Positions 12,082 through 25,200 of a stretch of DNA of 64,000 nt are shown here, one piece after another. Position 1 is the first letter of the stretch. Every line of letters starts with the position of its first letter. Source of the stretch: Aristolochia californica (lineage: Eukaryota > Streptophyta > Magnoliopsida > Piperales > Aristolochiaceae); NCBI GenBank assembly GCA_029961685.1, contig JARWKL010000003.1, forward strand, positions 11,627,657 to 11,691,656, written 5' to 3'. The notes under the pieces are model-generated. The model was not told where the DNA came from. It saw only the letters and a program-made list of their open reading frames with translations, and did no database searches. Position numbers and translations under genes: made by a program.

Positions 12082-12418
12082 TGTTGAAGAGAAGATATGA
12101 AAACCTTTTACATGAATCTCACAATAAGCAGTCTCATAGAGCTAGAATTAATATGGTGGAGTCTTACAAGAGTCTCACAAAAGGTGGTCTCACAGGAGTC
12201 TCAGTTTAAAGGTGTTTTAGTTATGTTAGTCTTCTATTTATATTGAGTTATTTAATTATGCTAGGACTTATCTTTAAGTGTTAGAGTTTGAGTGTAATTG
12301 GGACAAGGGTAGTTGAATTGTAATTGGACTCTACTACTTTTCTCTATTATAAATAGGAGTTCATGCATTTTGATTACATCAAGTTGATGAAGTTTTTCTC
12401 TTTTCCGTAAATTCAACA
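12082..12418 (+). repeat. 3' LTR of the 7275-12418 element
   Basis: 337 bp, TGTTGAAGAG to ATTCAACA. It pairs with the left LTR and is followed by the second GAACT. Confidence 0.93.
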
Positions 12419-12685
12419 GAACTGAAATTTTGATGCCCATACAGATTAAATCTACGTTATAAATGTATACTAAAAGATGGCAAGTGTTTCTCTTTCTTGT
12501 TTTTAATCAGTTTACCTCTACCACCTAAATAGGTGGTTGATTTCCAATCTAGAAATAGTGAATGGTTTTGCTTTTTCCATGTCCACGTAGAATCATTACA
12601 TCATAGAGTGTCTGCACTATCAAGAATGTAAGGTTCTTAGAGTTTTTGAATGAAATGAAGCATGTTATATATTTTCCCTTTCCAG

Positions 12686-15600
12686 GACTTCAGATGAAGA
12701 TTTTGGATTGCTTTTAGAAGCAGCAGTTATGTATGACAGAAGGGTTTCTGCTATCCTAGATGAGGATGATTCAGTTGATGATGAATTGCTTTGGATGGAA
12801 ATTTCTAATGGGAAGCAATATTTATATCCAAGATTGTTATTTATCATAACTGGTAAGCCGGTCCATCTTTGTTCCCTCCATGTATTTTAGTTCTCTTTTG
12901 GCAAATCTAATCTGTTTGATTGCAACATTACCCTTTTGTCCTCTTTTTATCGAAAGGAAAAGGACCGGATAGAGAAAAATATGAAAAACAAATGAAGAAG
13001 TTACACCTGAAACGGGTAGCCTTTCGTACAATGTGGCTACCAGCTGAAGATTACCCATTGTTGCTAGGTAGCTTTTGTTGTCTGCTTAATTGGGTGTCCG
13101 TCTTTCTTCTTCTGACAACTACATATTTGGGCTTCCTTTCCTAGTAATTCTTTCCCACTTAAATCTACGAATTTCTTTTTGAGTTTTGTAGGGTCAGCTG
13201 ATTTAGGTCTAAGCTTGCATACTTCCTCATCTGGCTTGGACCTCCCTATGAAGGTTAGTTTTTTAACGGGCCCATGAATTCTTGTGTTGGTGGTTTTAAA
13301 ACAGTTTGATTCATGTTCTGTTTTATGGTTTAATGCTTGATATAGAGCATAGCAATACATATCACCTGGCAGATACGCAGTGGGTGTAGACCTTACTGAA
13401 CATACATAGGTCTTTTGGACAATGACTTAATCATAGGATTTATGCAAGTTCAGACAGTTTTAAATCAAAATTCAATGTTCAGTTAAAAACTAAGACACAT
13501 AACCATCTTGTACCTGTTTTGCTGAGTGGTGAGGGTATTTGAAATAGGTTGACCTCCTTGCTTTTCTCATGGTACAATCTTATTGCTGCTGAACCCCCTT
13601 TCTTCTTGGTCCACAAAGACAAAATGTAGGACTGGTGCCAGCAGTTCATCATGGAAAAAAGGACTCAGTGAGCTGGGATCACTAACTAATATAATAGAAA
13701 ATTATAGAAAGGAACTGTCTTTTCTGTATACTTTCCCTGATTGTTCTCTTTCTCCCTAAGCAAAAACTGCTAGAAATCAAATAGCCTAAATAAAACTAGT
13801 TACATGTCATTTGAGTTGACTGGGTTCTTATAAACAGTTCAATATAACAGATTTAAATTCATATTTGACTGTATCTTGAAACTAGGGTTGTGGATCTCTG
13901 CTACAGTGTGAACCAGAAGAATCCTATGTTGAAGAAATCCAGTTACTGCTTCTGAATAAAAGAAATATTTATTAAATGTTCTGTAATTAAGGTGGCCAAT
14001 GGCCACAATTGGGGGGATGGGGGGTTAGGGCTTGGGTTTAAGTCTCACCAGGGTATGGGGTTCAACATTCTAAAAATGCTCTATTGTTGAGAAAAACAAT
14101 CACAAAAATTGCTGTCTTTGTGAAACAAATCATGTTCTTATATGGTCATTGAACTTGACATCAGGTTGTGGATATGTTTGGATGTGGTCTTCCTGTTTGT
14201 GCCATCTCTTTCTTTTGGTAATTCCTATGGTCAAGTCCTCTCTTTTCGGTCTTCTTTATTTTTGCCACCCATTTCTGATTGTATTTCTTTTGTTTGGTTG
14301 CATAAAAAGCATCGAGGAGCTCGTTACAGTTGAGAAAAATGGCCTCCTTTTTTCTTCATCTTCTGATTTAGCAGACAAACTCCTGGTGAGTGTATTTAAT
14401 GTCTGATACAGTATTCCAGTTGTATTTAGCCATTGTGGTCGTGGTATTCTCTTAGCAGTAACACAAAAGCTTATCCATTGAGGACGGTGTGTCAGAGTCT
14501 GGTAAATTTTTCAATATCAAGTTGCTAAGTTCATTTATTGGTGCCAATACTTCATGCAGATGCTCTTTAAAGATTTTCCAGATGGATGTGCTTCTCTCAA
14601 CTCCTTGAGGGAGGGAGCTTTAGCAAAAGGGACGTCTACTAGGTGGGGCACTGAGTGGGAGCAGCAAGCCTTGCCTCTAATAGCTAAGGCAAGTTTTTCC
14701 TCTCTTTTTCCCTTAAGGTTTGTTTATTCCGTTGGGAATCATCGGAAAAACTGTTTTCTTTCTTACTTGAATTTCCTGTGTTTTCGTCACTTTTTCCGTT
14801 GGATGAACTTTCACATTGTTTCCTCTCTTGCAAGTATGGCTGTCAACGGGTAAGAATCAGGAGGCTAAGAGGATTATTTTGTACTGATTACTTGATATTT
14901 ATTTTGTTACCCCCTTCATTTGAAATGGTGTGGGATGTTCCACTTCCTGCTTATTCAATTGATTATCATGGATAACTCGGTAAACAGGTTAATAAATGGG
15001 TATATTAAAGGTTCAAATGCTGTATACACATTTATAGGAAACCTATAATATAATATAAAAACACCACAAAACATGTAAAAAAACTAACTAAATATAGAAT
15101 GAGGTTATTTCCCCAGAATATATCGTAATATTAAGTTATCCACTACTTAGAGAGGGATTAGAATCATAAACTTACCCTATTGGATATGAAATAACCTTCA
15201 CATATACCTATCTTTTGATAAACAAAATATGATTAGATGAGTAAATCTTTACAGGGTCAAGGGTTTTTTTCTTTTCATATCAGCTAGAATCATAGTAAAG
15301 TAGTTGGGTAAAATTGTCAGCACTAGTTAGAAGTTATTTATATGTTCTAGGAAAGTCAAAATGAAAACTACACAAATTGTGTTTACCTTTTTTTGGCAAT
15401 GTTAAATACCAAAATACTCCTGTTGAAAAATGTTTTCTTATCTAGATAAATGATTTCTTTATTAATCTAGCGAAAGACCATCTGGCACCATGAGAAAAAT
15501 TGTGTCAATATAGCTTGCCATAGGTTGAATAAGTGACATGCTTCATGTGGTATATGTAAATTGATTTCATTCACTTTAAGCAAGTGCTACCTAATCCAAG

Positions 15601-15993
15601 AATGAAATGGTAAAAATGCACTTATACACAGATAATGCTTTCTGTAGTTAATAATCGAGATAAATGTTAAATGATGAGGCTTACATGAAATTTATATTAT
15701 TTCCAAAGGTTGGTTGAAGTCTTTATTCATTTTAATTTAAAATGCTTTTATTTTAGAGTTTTTCTTTTTACTTGTGGTACAGCCACAGACACCATAAGTT
15801 AGTTTTCCAGTTGGTTCCATTATAGGCCTAATTACAAGAAAATTGGTTAATAAGAATTTGATTTCTGAACTTTAAGATTTTTTAAATGAAAAGTTGATCT
15901 AAAGGAATTTAGTTCCAGCTCTTATTGCTTTTCTTTTTAGTAACTATAATTTTTTTATCTTTTATTGATGATCAGGTAATCTCAGATAAATGA
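12686..15993 (+). CDS. ALG1: ALG1-like beta-1,4-mannosyltransferase, 3' exons (partial gene)
   Basis: ALG1 adds the first mannose, from GDP-mannose, to GlcNAc2-PP-dolichol on the cytosolic face of the ER in N-glycan assembly. Seven exons are visible: 12686-12852, 12957-13067, 13192-13253, 14165-14217, 14310-14385, 14560-14688 and 15976-15993. Their phases agree and together give about 200 residues of the C-terminal GT-B domain: [101 protein letters not shown]. The first base completes a codon from an upstream exon, presumably the Trp before TSDEDFG. Intron 6 has a GC donor (AAG then GCAAGT). The last exon (VISDK, stop) is short and the least certain part. The 5' exons are not in the window, so I cannot tell whether the whole gene is functional. 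It converges on the ESD4-like gene. Confidence 0.88.
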
Positions 15994-16989
15994 TTGTGAA
16001 GATACAGGAGTGACACACGCATTATTGTGGGAAACTTTTAGCATATGAAATAGTGGAAACATTATTGTGATAATTTCATTCTTTGAGCATATGACTGTTT
16101 AGTTTTCTTGCTGGATGAAAGTGTATGTTATAATTGTTTTTTCTTCTACGCCGTGTAGTAAAATGAAAAAATATTTTTATCTTTGCTCTTTTTTTTACTT
16201 TATGAAATGATAATAAAAGGGCGTATTACAAATAAAATAAGAAAAAGATGGGAAAGATGATTAAAATCAGGCATATTTTTTTACAGTTGAGTTTCTTGCA
16301 ACAATGGCGGACTAAGTATAGGTATGCTACTAATTGCAAGAAACCTTTAGGATTTTGTGCTTATGTGATTCAAAGCTCTCTGGCTGAGCTCTTTGCTACT
16401 AGGTATATGTTAAAGGCCCGTGCCAAAGTCCACAAGATTGCTTCACGTGATCTTTGAAAAATGGATATGCTGTCACATGCTTTTGGAACCAGTTTGGTCA
16501 GAATCAAGCACAGGGATGAGGTAAAACTCACTTCAGTGCCGTTTAGCAGTTTGATTAGTTTATTGAGAGATTTTCAGTCTGCATTGTTCTCCAAGCAAAT
16601 ATCCCTATCCGTGTCTGTGTTTGGTGTTTGTGTTTTTGAAATAAGGAAAAGACTCGAGAGAGGGGGGATAGGGATAAATGTTAATGGTTACGTGGTGAGG
16701 GTATTTCGCTTACGTATTTAAGGTATTTGTGTTTAATTTCTCTATCTTATGGCATATTATCCCATTAATCTTTAAAAAGAATATATAACAACTGCCATTG
16801 TTGCCGCAAATTATTTTCTTAAAGATTTCCTTTTCACCCTACATATTTGGCCGTAGACTACATTTCTTTTGTTTGTTTGGATGTAATTAACGGTCCGAGT
16901 TGATTTGTCCAAGTTGACCTGAGCGGAACAGAATCAGTAAGCAATGCTCAGGTCGCTGGTTTGCTATGTTAATTCGGCAGATTAAATTT
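15994..16989. other. 3' region of ALG1 and unassigned sequence
   Basis: The start is presumably ALG1 3' untranslated sequence. Short open frames at 16248-16457 and 16461-16721 match nothing I recognise and show no start context or splice structure that I would call. Confidence 0.45.
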
Positions 16990-18074
16990 TGAAACATAAA
17001 CTCTCGCTTCCAGCAGTAACCGAGCTGAAAACCAGAGATAGGGTTTTCGTCCTCCAGAAACCTCAACGAAGCAGGTGCAAGGAGACGAGCAAGCGAAGTA
17101 GTGTTGGAAATAAATCAATTGGAATAACTGGACTTGCTGGATACAAAAGCACAACGCGTCCACCGCACAGAGCAAGTTACAACCATGCGTCATGATTGTC
17201 TCGGAGTCTTGGGTTAGATGAAGCAAAACAGAGCAAGTTGATTAACATCAATTTTGGACGGCAATCAGAGCTATGGCAATAGGACATTGCAGCAGTCAAC
17301 TCGAATCAGTAATGTTCCAGAAATAAACCACCCGTAGAGATGCTTAATTTTAGATGAAACAACAATCATGTGCTGGAAATTTGCTGGAGTCGAAACTGTC
17401 AATGCTGGAACGGAAATTTATTGGTAACTTTCCCGGATAGCAGCGTGATAGAGAAATATAACTCGTAGAGACGGAGCTGGACACCACGTATGAGACCACA
17501 AGCGAGTAGCGATTAGCTAATGTCGCCACGCTCACCACACCTGAGAACCAGAACTGTCGGTGTGAACGTCCGAATGATGACAGCCAACAAAGACAGTGGT
17601 GATGGCAAGTTCCAGTGAAGACGGTGAGCAAATTTTGACGACAAAGATACTAGAGAACTACCAGAGTGCCAACAAAATCAATTTATCAGTTTGTATTCGA
17701 GTAACAGTTCAATGGCGAATGGAGGACATGATTTAATTTATGCAGAGGAAACGCCCACGAGCTTCCTCCATTTTAGACCGGACGTAAGCGCATCAGACCG
17801 GTGATCGACTTGCCTGCAAAGGTGATTGCCATGAAGACAAGGACATCAAAGAAGAGCAACTGCTTTGAGTTTCAGGTTAACGGACTGAGTTAACCTGAGT
17901 TAACAGTATCAATATGATTCTCAGGTCGATGGTGGAACAATCTCTCAAGCCCGTTTTGATCTGGCAGAGTGACTCAGAAATAAGAAAATTACCAGCTTCG
18001 GAGGCTTCCCAACGGAAGAAAAAAAAACAGTGAAGTAAAAAAAAAAAACTCGTAACTATCTAATACTGATCGAT

Positions 18075-18086
18075 GTTTTGATACCA
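18075..18086 (-). promoter_or_regulatory. Primer binding site of the truncated LTR element
   Basis: The minus strand reads TGGTATCAAAAC, two mismatches from the initiator tRNA-Met complement, just inside the LTR. Confidence 0.65.
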
Positions 18087-18089
18087 TAT

Positions 18090-18329
18090 TGATTTTTAGG
18101 ACTCTATGGATTACCTCATGAAAAATGAAGAATAACACAAATTGGGAAGGAAAAAGATGACGAAGAATGAAGTTATGGAAGTGTATCCCTACATTGTATC
18201 CTTTAACTCTATTTATAAATGATAAAAGTATAATATTATAATTATACCCTTCAACCTAATAAGAGAAAAAAAGAAAAAAAATGAACTAATTACATCAATA
18301 ACATCCTAATTACATCATATCTTCTAACA
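18090..18329 (-). repeat. LTR-like block, 240 bp
   Basis: Bounded by TG and CA on the element strand, with a TATA-like TTTATAAATAGAG inside and a tRNA-Met primer site next to it. No partner copy was found in the window. Confidence 0.6.
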
Positions 18330-19262
18330 TTAATAAATAAAATAAGTAAAATTCCTTGTATGTTTCAGGTAAAAACATAAAATTGCATTATGATATACTT
18401 GCATACTTTTTATAAATTATCAACATGTAATCTAATAAAAGAATAAATTTTAATATTTTCATTCTTAACATATAAAATGGCAAAAGAAAAACCGCCATGA
18501 GAGATGTTGCAATTGAAGATTTTGATTCAATTCCATATGCTTCTTTGTGTGTGTAGGTTGGACCTGAATGACTAATAAGGATCATATGTACAGATTCATT
18601 TGGCTTGGTTTTCGTAAATCCAGGGTTTGAGTTACATATGAATACCCCACAGCAAAAGTTGAGTCCTTTCAACTCTTCCCCCAATCACTTAAAAAGTCGG
18701 GCAAGAAGGCAACATGTTTAATTTGTGAGTGAGTGAAAGTGGCAACAAAAATAAAGTTCAATTCGATCAAAATTATTTCTAGACACATTTTCTCTTTTAC
18801 AGATATCTATTAGAACATGATATAAAGACCAACGAGACAATCACCAGCACGCACCATCAGCCTGCTCTGACAAACCCGACTTCATTCTTAGATCTTCCTC
18901 CCACCCAGAAATTAAACACAAAGAAGAGGAAGAACTCTCAAGCCAAAATCATCAATTCAAAGCATACACCAACGGCAATATACAGAAACTACCTTTGCCA
19001 CCATCTCTTCAATTTGCTACCATTGCAGGAGAAGAGTAAATTTTAGTTAGCACGTCAATTTTTCCTCCTGAAAAAGCAGCCTCCTGCGATTTTAACTCCA
19101 GTGGCAGAGTGCTAACAAATATAGCTCTCTGAAATTATAGTTGCTGTAACGGTGTACTGCATGGACTTGAGTCAGCAGTTTGAAGACGTTATCACCTCAC
19201 ATCACATCTCCTGTACATTTTTGCATCCAACAGCAACTACTACCACCACCAGGCAACAAATA
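18330..19262. other. Intergenic and 3' region of the ESD4-like gene
   Basis: Between the LTR remnant and the ESD4-like stop codon. The part nearest 19262 is presumably 3' untranslated sequence of the minus-strand gene. No other gene seen. Confidence 0.5.
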
Positions 19263-22200
19263 TCAATTAGCCTTCAACTGTAGGATCTCTTTGGCAGTCC
19301 TCCTCCGGAAATACGGCATGTGTTCCTGAATAAAGAATATCATAATCAGATCAAACACTTTGACTCAAAAACTTGACAACTCACATGAGTTAGTGGCCCA
19401 GAGTAACAAAGTGAACCCACTAAATAATGCATAAATGTACCCTCCACACCAGATGCCCATCATGATCCAAATACAATCAAGAGTGTAAGATATCAACATC
19501 TTGACAGATGAAGATCATCTAGCTGACGGAAGTCCATAGAAAGGATCATTTCCCTAAGCCCCTTAGAAACCGGGCATTACACTTAAACAAGCATAAGACT
19601 TACCTGACTGAAAAAAAGGCCTAAACCTCGGCTGTAGAAGTCTGCATATTTAATCATGAACATGCCACAATCCCACCTGTTGAGATAACAAAGAAATTCT
19701 CACTGTCTGGGCAACCACAGAAATTCCCATATCCAGAGCTTCGCAACCACAGAAATATCTTGACAATCTACAACTTTCAATCTTCTTGAAACAATTTGCA
19801 CAGTTTCATTACCAGAAAGAAACTAAGGCAAGGGGCACAGAGTGCAGATCCCAAAATCGTTTAGCTTAAATTGAAGTAAATAATTGTAATATAATATCAC
19901 AAAGTCACCACTTGGATAGGAGAAATGGTCACTGAATAGATAATGCAACAAGTTCAGTCAGACTGATCCAAATAATAAAGAGCATAAAAAGCAGTTGAGT
20001 TTAAAATGAAATGTTGAATAGAATAACTAAAACTGCACAATTAAGAAAGCTCATTTAGTTTTCTGGGGGTATGCTATATGCCTCAGGTTAAGATGATTTT
20101 AAGTCACAGAATTAAACGTAGTAGAATTCTCAGGATACTAAGGTACACGGATTATAAGTTTCTAGGTTTCGACACGAGGAATATAGAGAATTTTGATTAA
20201 AAATGTCCTTGCTTTTTTACTTTCTTTGCTTTTCAATGCAAAATGAAGAAGAGGGAAGTCCCACTTGGGTTTGGCAACTTGTTGGTGAATAGGCGAACTG
20301 GCCCATCTGACTCGATCTGAAATTGACAATACACTGATGTAACCAACAAGAGTAACATATTTGCCGGGGGGGGGGGGGGGGGAGGCAAACAAAAGTCCAG
20401 TGGCTCCAGCTCGATTGGAAACCCGAGGGGGAGGCCAGTTGCCCCACCCCTGTGCAGAGAGAGGGGAGGGTCGCACTCCCCCTCCCTCTCCCCTTTGTCA
20501 AAACAGAGAGGAAACCCAATGTTGACAGAGAGAAGAGAGGGAGTGTAAGATCCTCCCCTTCACACTAGTGGAAGGGGTGGCTGTGCCTCTCAGTGGCAGC
20601 ACCAACCCAAATAAAGAGCTTAAGAAAGCATAGAGGGGGAAGGTCGCATCCCTCCCCTCTGTTTCCACAGTGAAGAGAAGAAAAAAAAAGAAGAAGAAGA
20701 AGAAGAAGAAGCACTGGCAGTGATGGATTGGAAACGAGAAGGTAGAATGAGGAAAGAAAAAATTCTACAAGTTCTATTCCCAAGGAGCAAAAGCAGAAAC
20801 AGGATTTCAAACATCTCTAAATGGTCATTTCTTTGTTTATTTTATTCTTTCTTCCTTTAACAGTCTGACTGAGTGATTGCATTTAATGTTTTTTTCTTTC
20901 TCCATAATAGTACAATGACTGAGCGACAGTGTGCAGTACTTAATGCTTTATGTGAAATTTTACATGCTCTTGGGAAGGATTTTGCTTGATGTGTAGTTGA
21001 TTTAATGCTAAAATATTACAAGCCTGTGTGACCAGCCTCAAACCGAGTGAAATGCTTGAGCTTGGCTCAATTCAGTAAACGAGCCTTATTTAAGGCTTAA
21101 GTTTGGTTCAAGCTTGGAATAAATCAAGCTAACTCGAGGTTAAACCGAGTTGAGCCCAAGCAGCTTGCAAACTGGCTCAACTAAATGGCACCCAGATATA
21201 CCCCATAATAGCTTGAATGGGACGTGTAAATTGAATAATTTGCATGTTGATATTCCAATTCAGAATCTCAGGCAATTGCAAATCAGAAAACCTAAGTTTG
21301 CAACCATATGTCGTTTGACATACAAAACATCCAAATAACTTAAAATGAAAAGAAGAGTCACCATAAAGCCTCCAAAAATGGGACAATTTCAGCTCGACTC
21401 ATGCAAGTGTCCAAACCATCTAGTCCAATTCCAACAACAATTTTACCGAGTGGCTCATTCATGTCATGTTAGCTGATTCAATGTGAAATTGTAGTTCTCT
21501 TCCCAAATATAGAAAACAATGTAGTCGGAATACACAGTGTGTTAGTAGGAACTACCACTATGTAATTGACAAAGACATGGAAACAAACACAGCAGAACGA
21601 AAATAAAAGAAATTACCCATTTTGTTGTTCTGGAAGATCTTTGACAAACTCTTGCGTCCAAGAACTCACATCAATATCCTTATTGCTCTTATCCTGTGCT
21701 TCGTCCACCAAATATTTAGCCTATAGTACTCAAAAACAACAAATGAGACAAAAATCAGTAAAACAACAAATGGGCACTATTGTTACCTGCAGAGATTGGG
21801 CCCTATGATCTTGCTGTATCTCAGCCCTAGTATTTTTTTTTCTACCTCAGGAGTCTTCTGTACCTTTTTCTTCTTAATAAAATATTTTTCTCATTGTGTT
21901 AAAACGCAATAAGAAAACCCTTTCACCTCTTCATTCTGTGATTTTGTACTTTTAAGAGTTTCACTAACCTACTCTGAAAGTTAAACAAGAAGAAGACATG
22001 AGATTTATGAGCTAAACATTGCTACTAATACGATGCCAAAAAAGTGTGCTCTGAACCACCCACACACAAATAAAAAAAGAAAAGAAAAAGGAACTAGTAG
22101 CTCAAGGAGGGATCTCACAAAGGAGCCAACACATTCATGCAACAGCAATTCGTTTAGCAGAATCAGGGAAGCAACCAACCCCATTAAATAGAAACAAAAA

Positions 22201-25200
22201 CTTAACAAGAGATAGAGCTCAACAACACAAACAGAAGAAAAGATATCCTACTCCACTAACAAGATTCTAAATCTCAAACTAAGTTCTAGACTAAATAGGC
22301 AGCTACAAGTAGCTTTTTTAATTCTTTCCCCAGACAAATTTTTGCTATATCATGAGAAAAAATTAATGGCGGTGTTTATACTTCGCAAATTGAAGTTCAT
22401 GAAGCACATCCAGTTGATGAAATTGTATCTTTTAGTTCAGTAGAACATAAACTCAACATTGTTTTCATTGTATGGATGGATTATGAAGAAGTAGATGCAG
22501 TAAATTTGACATGACAAGAGTCAGGAAGTTAAAACTTTTCAACAAACTCGCTGTACAATCTTTGCTGAACATGAATGGAGAAAATAAAGGTTACAAACTC
22601 ATTAGTTCACACAATAAAATGTATATGCATGTCCTCACCAGCCAATTTTTTCATTGGTTATCATTCACTCGATCCAGTTAAGAACAATATGCCACACAAT
22701 ATTCCTTCATTCATGTTACTATACACAAAAATAGAACCATGTAACAAGGATTAATGAGATAAAAAATAATTTAAATGCCAAAATGCACATATCTAACAAG
22801 CATTATCAAAATATTGTGTCTATTCATATTTTCCCATTGGTATAGCAACATTACTAAGCCGATCCCTACAAAAGCGCACTAAGAAAATTTGGAGCAAGTC
22901 CTTTTCGATTAAGGACTTTAGCTCCAATACAGCACCATCATGGCATATCATGGTAATACTAGAGTCAGACATATTGATAGCACTCAATTGTTGAATTTAG
23001 GACCCCATGAATAATACCTCGAGCAAGGGGAGAGAAAAAGGAAAAAAGGAAAAAGAGAAGAGCTCTCGGATATAGAGAGAAGAGAAGGAAAATAAAGGAG
23101 AGTAGAGAGAGAGCACTTCACACGAGAGATAAAAAAAAAAAGAAACTTGATATTTCCGAGTTACAATCACCCCTATTTATAGTTGAGGAGGATATAAAGT
23201 CCATGTACAACTAACCTTAGGACTCCTAATTACGTTCCAACTAGAATTCTCTAAAATAAGCTTATCATGATAAGATTACATTATCTATTTAAGAGACTAA
23301 TTTTAACTCAACTACAAACACCTTCTTTAAGGACGTAAATCAAGCTAGAGAGCCAGCTCTTGGTCTTATCTTTTGGGTCCCACATGATCTTCCAGCTCAT
23401 GTAGATAGAACTTTGTGGTTCTCACTTGATCTTCAAATCTTCTATTTAATTCCAGCACATGTTCCTTATCTTTTAGCTAGAGCCACTTTGTATGAGGACT
23501 CTTGTTGACACCTCTCGACCTCATGCTGGGTCCCACCAGCTTGTGGGGCCATGGTGGGTCCCACACTATAACACTCCCCCTCAAGTTGGGGGTGAGAAAA
23601 CATAATAGATGCCCAGCTTGCTGCAAATGTTGGACAAAATTTTGTGAGTGACTGGTTTGGTGAGAATGTCTGCAACCTGGTTCTATGAAGATACATGCAG
23701 GAGAGATAAGATGCCGGCAGTAAATTTTTCTCGTATGAAGTGACAGTCTATTTCTATATGCTTTGTTCTCTCATGGAATACTGGATTTGATGTGATGTGA
23801 ATTGCAGCCTGATTATCACAATTTAGATTCATAGGAGCTTCTTTGTAAAAACCCAGTTCAGTTAGGAGAGATCTAATCCACAGGAGTTCACTGACTGTGT
23901 GTGCCATGGCTCTGTACTCTACTTCTGCACTAGACTTTGCAACTACATTCTATTTCTTGCTCCTCCATGTAACCAAGTTTTCTCCAACCATCGTACAATA
24001 TCCCGAAGTAGACTTTCTGTCATCCGAGAATCCGGCCCAGTCTGCATCTGAGAATCCTTCGATGTTGAAGTGTCCATGATTTTTATAGAGGAACCCTCTT
24101 CCTAGTGCTCCTTTCAGATATCGTAATATCCGCTCTAGTGTTTGCCAATGACATGAGTTGTGGTTTGTGCATATATTGACTTACCACACTGACTGCATAT
24201 AAAATATCTGGCCTCGTTATGCAGAGATAAATAAGTCTTGCCACCAATCTTTGATATTTTCCGATATCTACTTCTTCTCCAGTAGCTGCACATAATTTTG
24301 TATTCGAGTCCATAAGAGTTTCTGCTTGTCTACATCCCAACATTCCGGTCTCCTCCAGTAGGTCAAGGACATACTTCCTTTGAGTAGTCCGAGATCCTTT
24401 GTCTTGAATTCAGTACATATCATTTCTTTTGTCTTTTGGATGCCCACAAGATCACTGCCAGTTATAATAATGTCATCAACATATACGGCTAGAATTACCT
24501 TACCCTTCGGTGTGTCTTTAATAAAGACAGAGTGATCTCCAGAGCATCTGTGAAATCTGGCCCGTATGAGTGTTTGGCAAAAAAAATCAAACCACGCACG
24601 AGGCGATTGTTTGAGACCATAAATAGATTCATGTAGTCAACATACGGACTCCCCCTCAACCACATACCCAGGTGGTTGCTGCATATAAATGTCTTTATAT
24701 CCCCATTCAGAAAAGCATTTTTGACATCAAGTTGATAGACCTACTGGGAAGAGTTAGCTGCCAAAGATATAACAAATGGACAGAGTTTAATTTAGCCACT
24801 GGAGAGAAGGTTTCTTCATAATCAATGCCATAACATTGTATCTAGCCTTTAGAACACAGGCGAACTTTCAACCGAGCCACGGACCCATCCGGATTGTGTT
24901 TCACCGTAAATACCCATTTACAACCGATGGGCTTCTTATCTAAAGGAAGTGGGACCAGAGCCCATGTCTGATTTTCATAAAGGGATGTCCGTGGAATTGG
25001 GTCCTTGCGCCGCCGCGCCTCCATCCGGGACCTCCTTGCCTCTACCAAGGCAAATTTTGTTGTTCTCCAAGAAACCAAGGTGGCTTAGCTCTTGGATACA
25101 TCCGTGAGTTGTAGCACCTAAAGGAGGCAGGCTGGGCTTCAGTAGATGCAGGTGGATCGACAGGCAGTATCCTACTGATGTGGGACACCAGTACTACTGA

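Larger units (their letters stand above)
7275..12418 (+). mobile_element. LTR retrotransposon without visible gag-pol (non-autonomous)
   Basis: Two LTRs of 339 and 337 bp (7275-7613, 12082-12418), each starting TGTTGAAGAG and ending TTCAACA, are flanked by an exact 5-bp duplication GAACT (7270-7274, 12419-12423). A primer binding site like the initiator tRNA-Met complement follows the left LTR, and a purine-rich tract (TTAAGCGGGAG) precedes the right one. The 4.5 kb interior has no recognisable gag, protease, integrase or reverse transcriptase, so the element resembles a LARD, moved by another element's enzymes. By eye the LTRs differ at roughly 30 sites, so it is not young. A related solo LTR lies at 49463-49790. 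Confidence 0.9.
16990..18329 (-). mobile_element. Truncated LTR-retroelement remnant (one LTR plus leader)
   Basis: An LTR-like block (18090-18329) reads on the minus strand from TGTTAGAAG to AAAAATCA. It is followed, in that orientation, by a 3-bp spacer and TGGTATCAAAAC, which matches the tRNA-Met primer site at 10 of 12 positions. About 1 kb of further sequence (to near 16990) resembles an LTR-element leader in composition. No second LTR and no gag-pol were found, so this is a truncated copy whose left edge is uncertain. Confidence 0.6.

Noticed and set aside
16248..16721. Two small plus-strand frames downstream of ALG1 as a new gene
   Set aside because: No recognised family, no splice support and low-complexity flanks. 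Left as unassigned sequence.
20162..20519. Minus-strand frames of about 100 codons in ESD4-like intron 7
   Set aside because: Compositionally biased frames over a G homopolymer and C/G-rich low-complexity DNA, with no domain or conservation signal.
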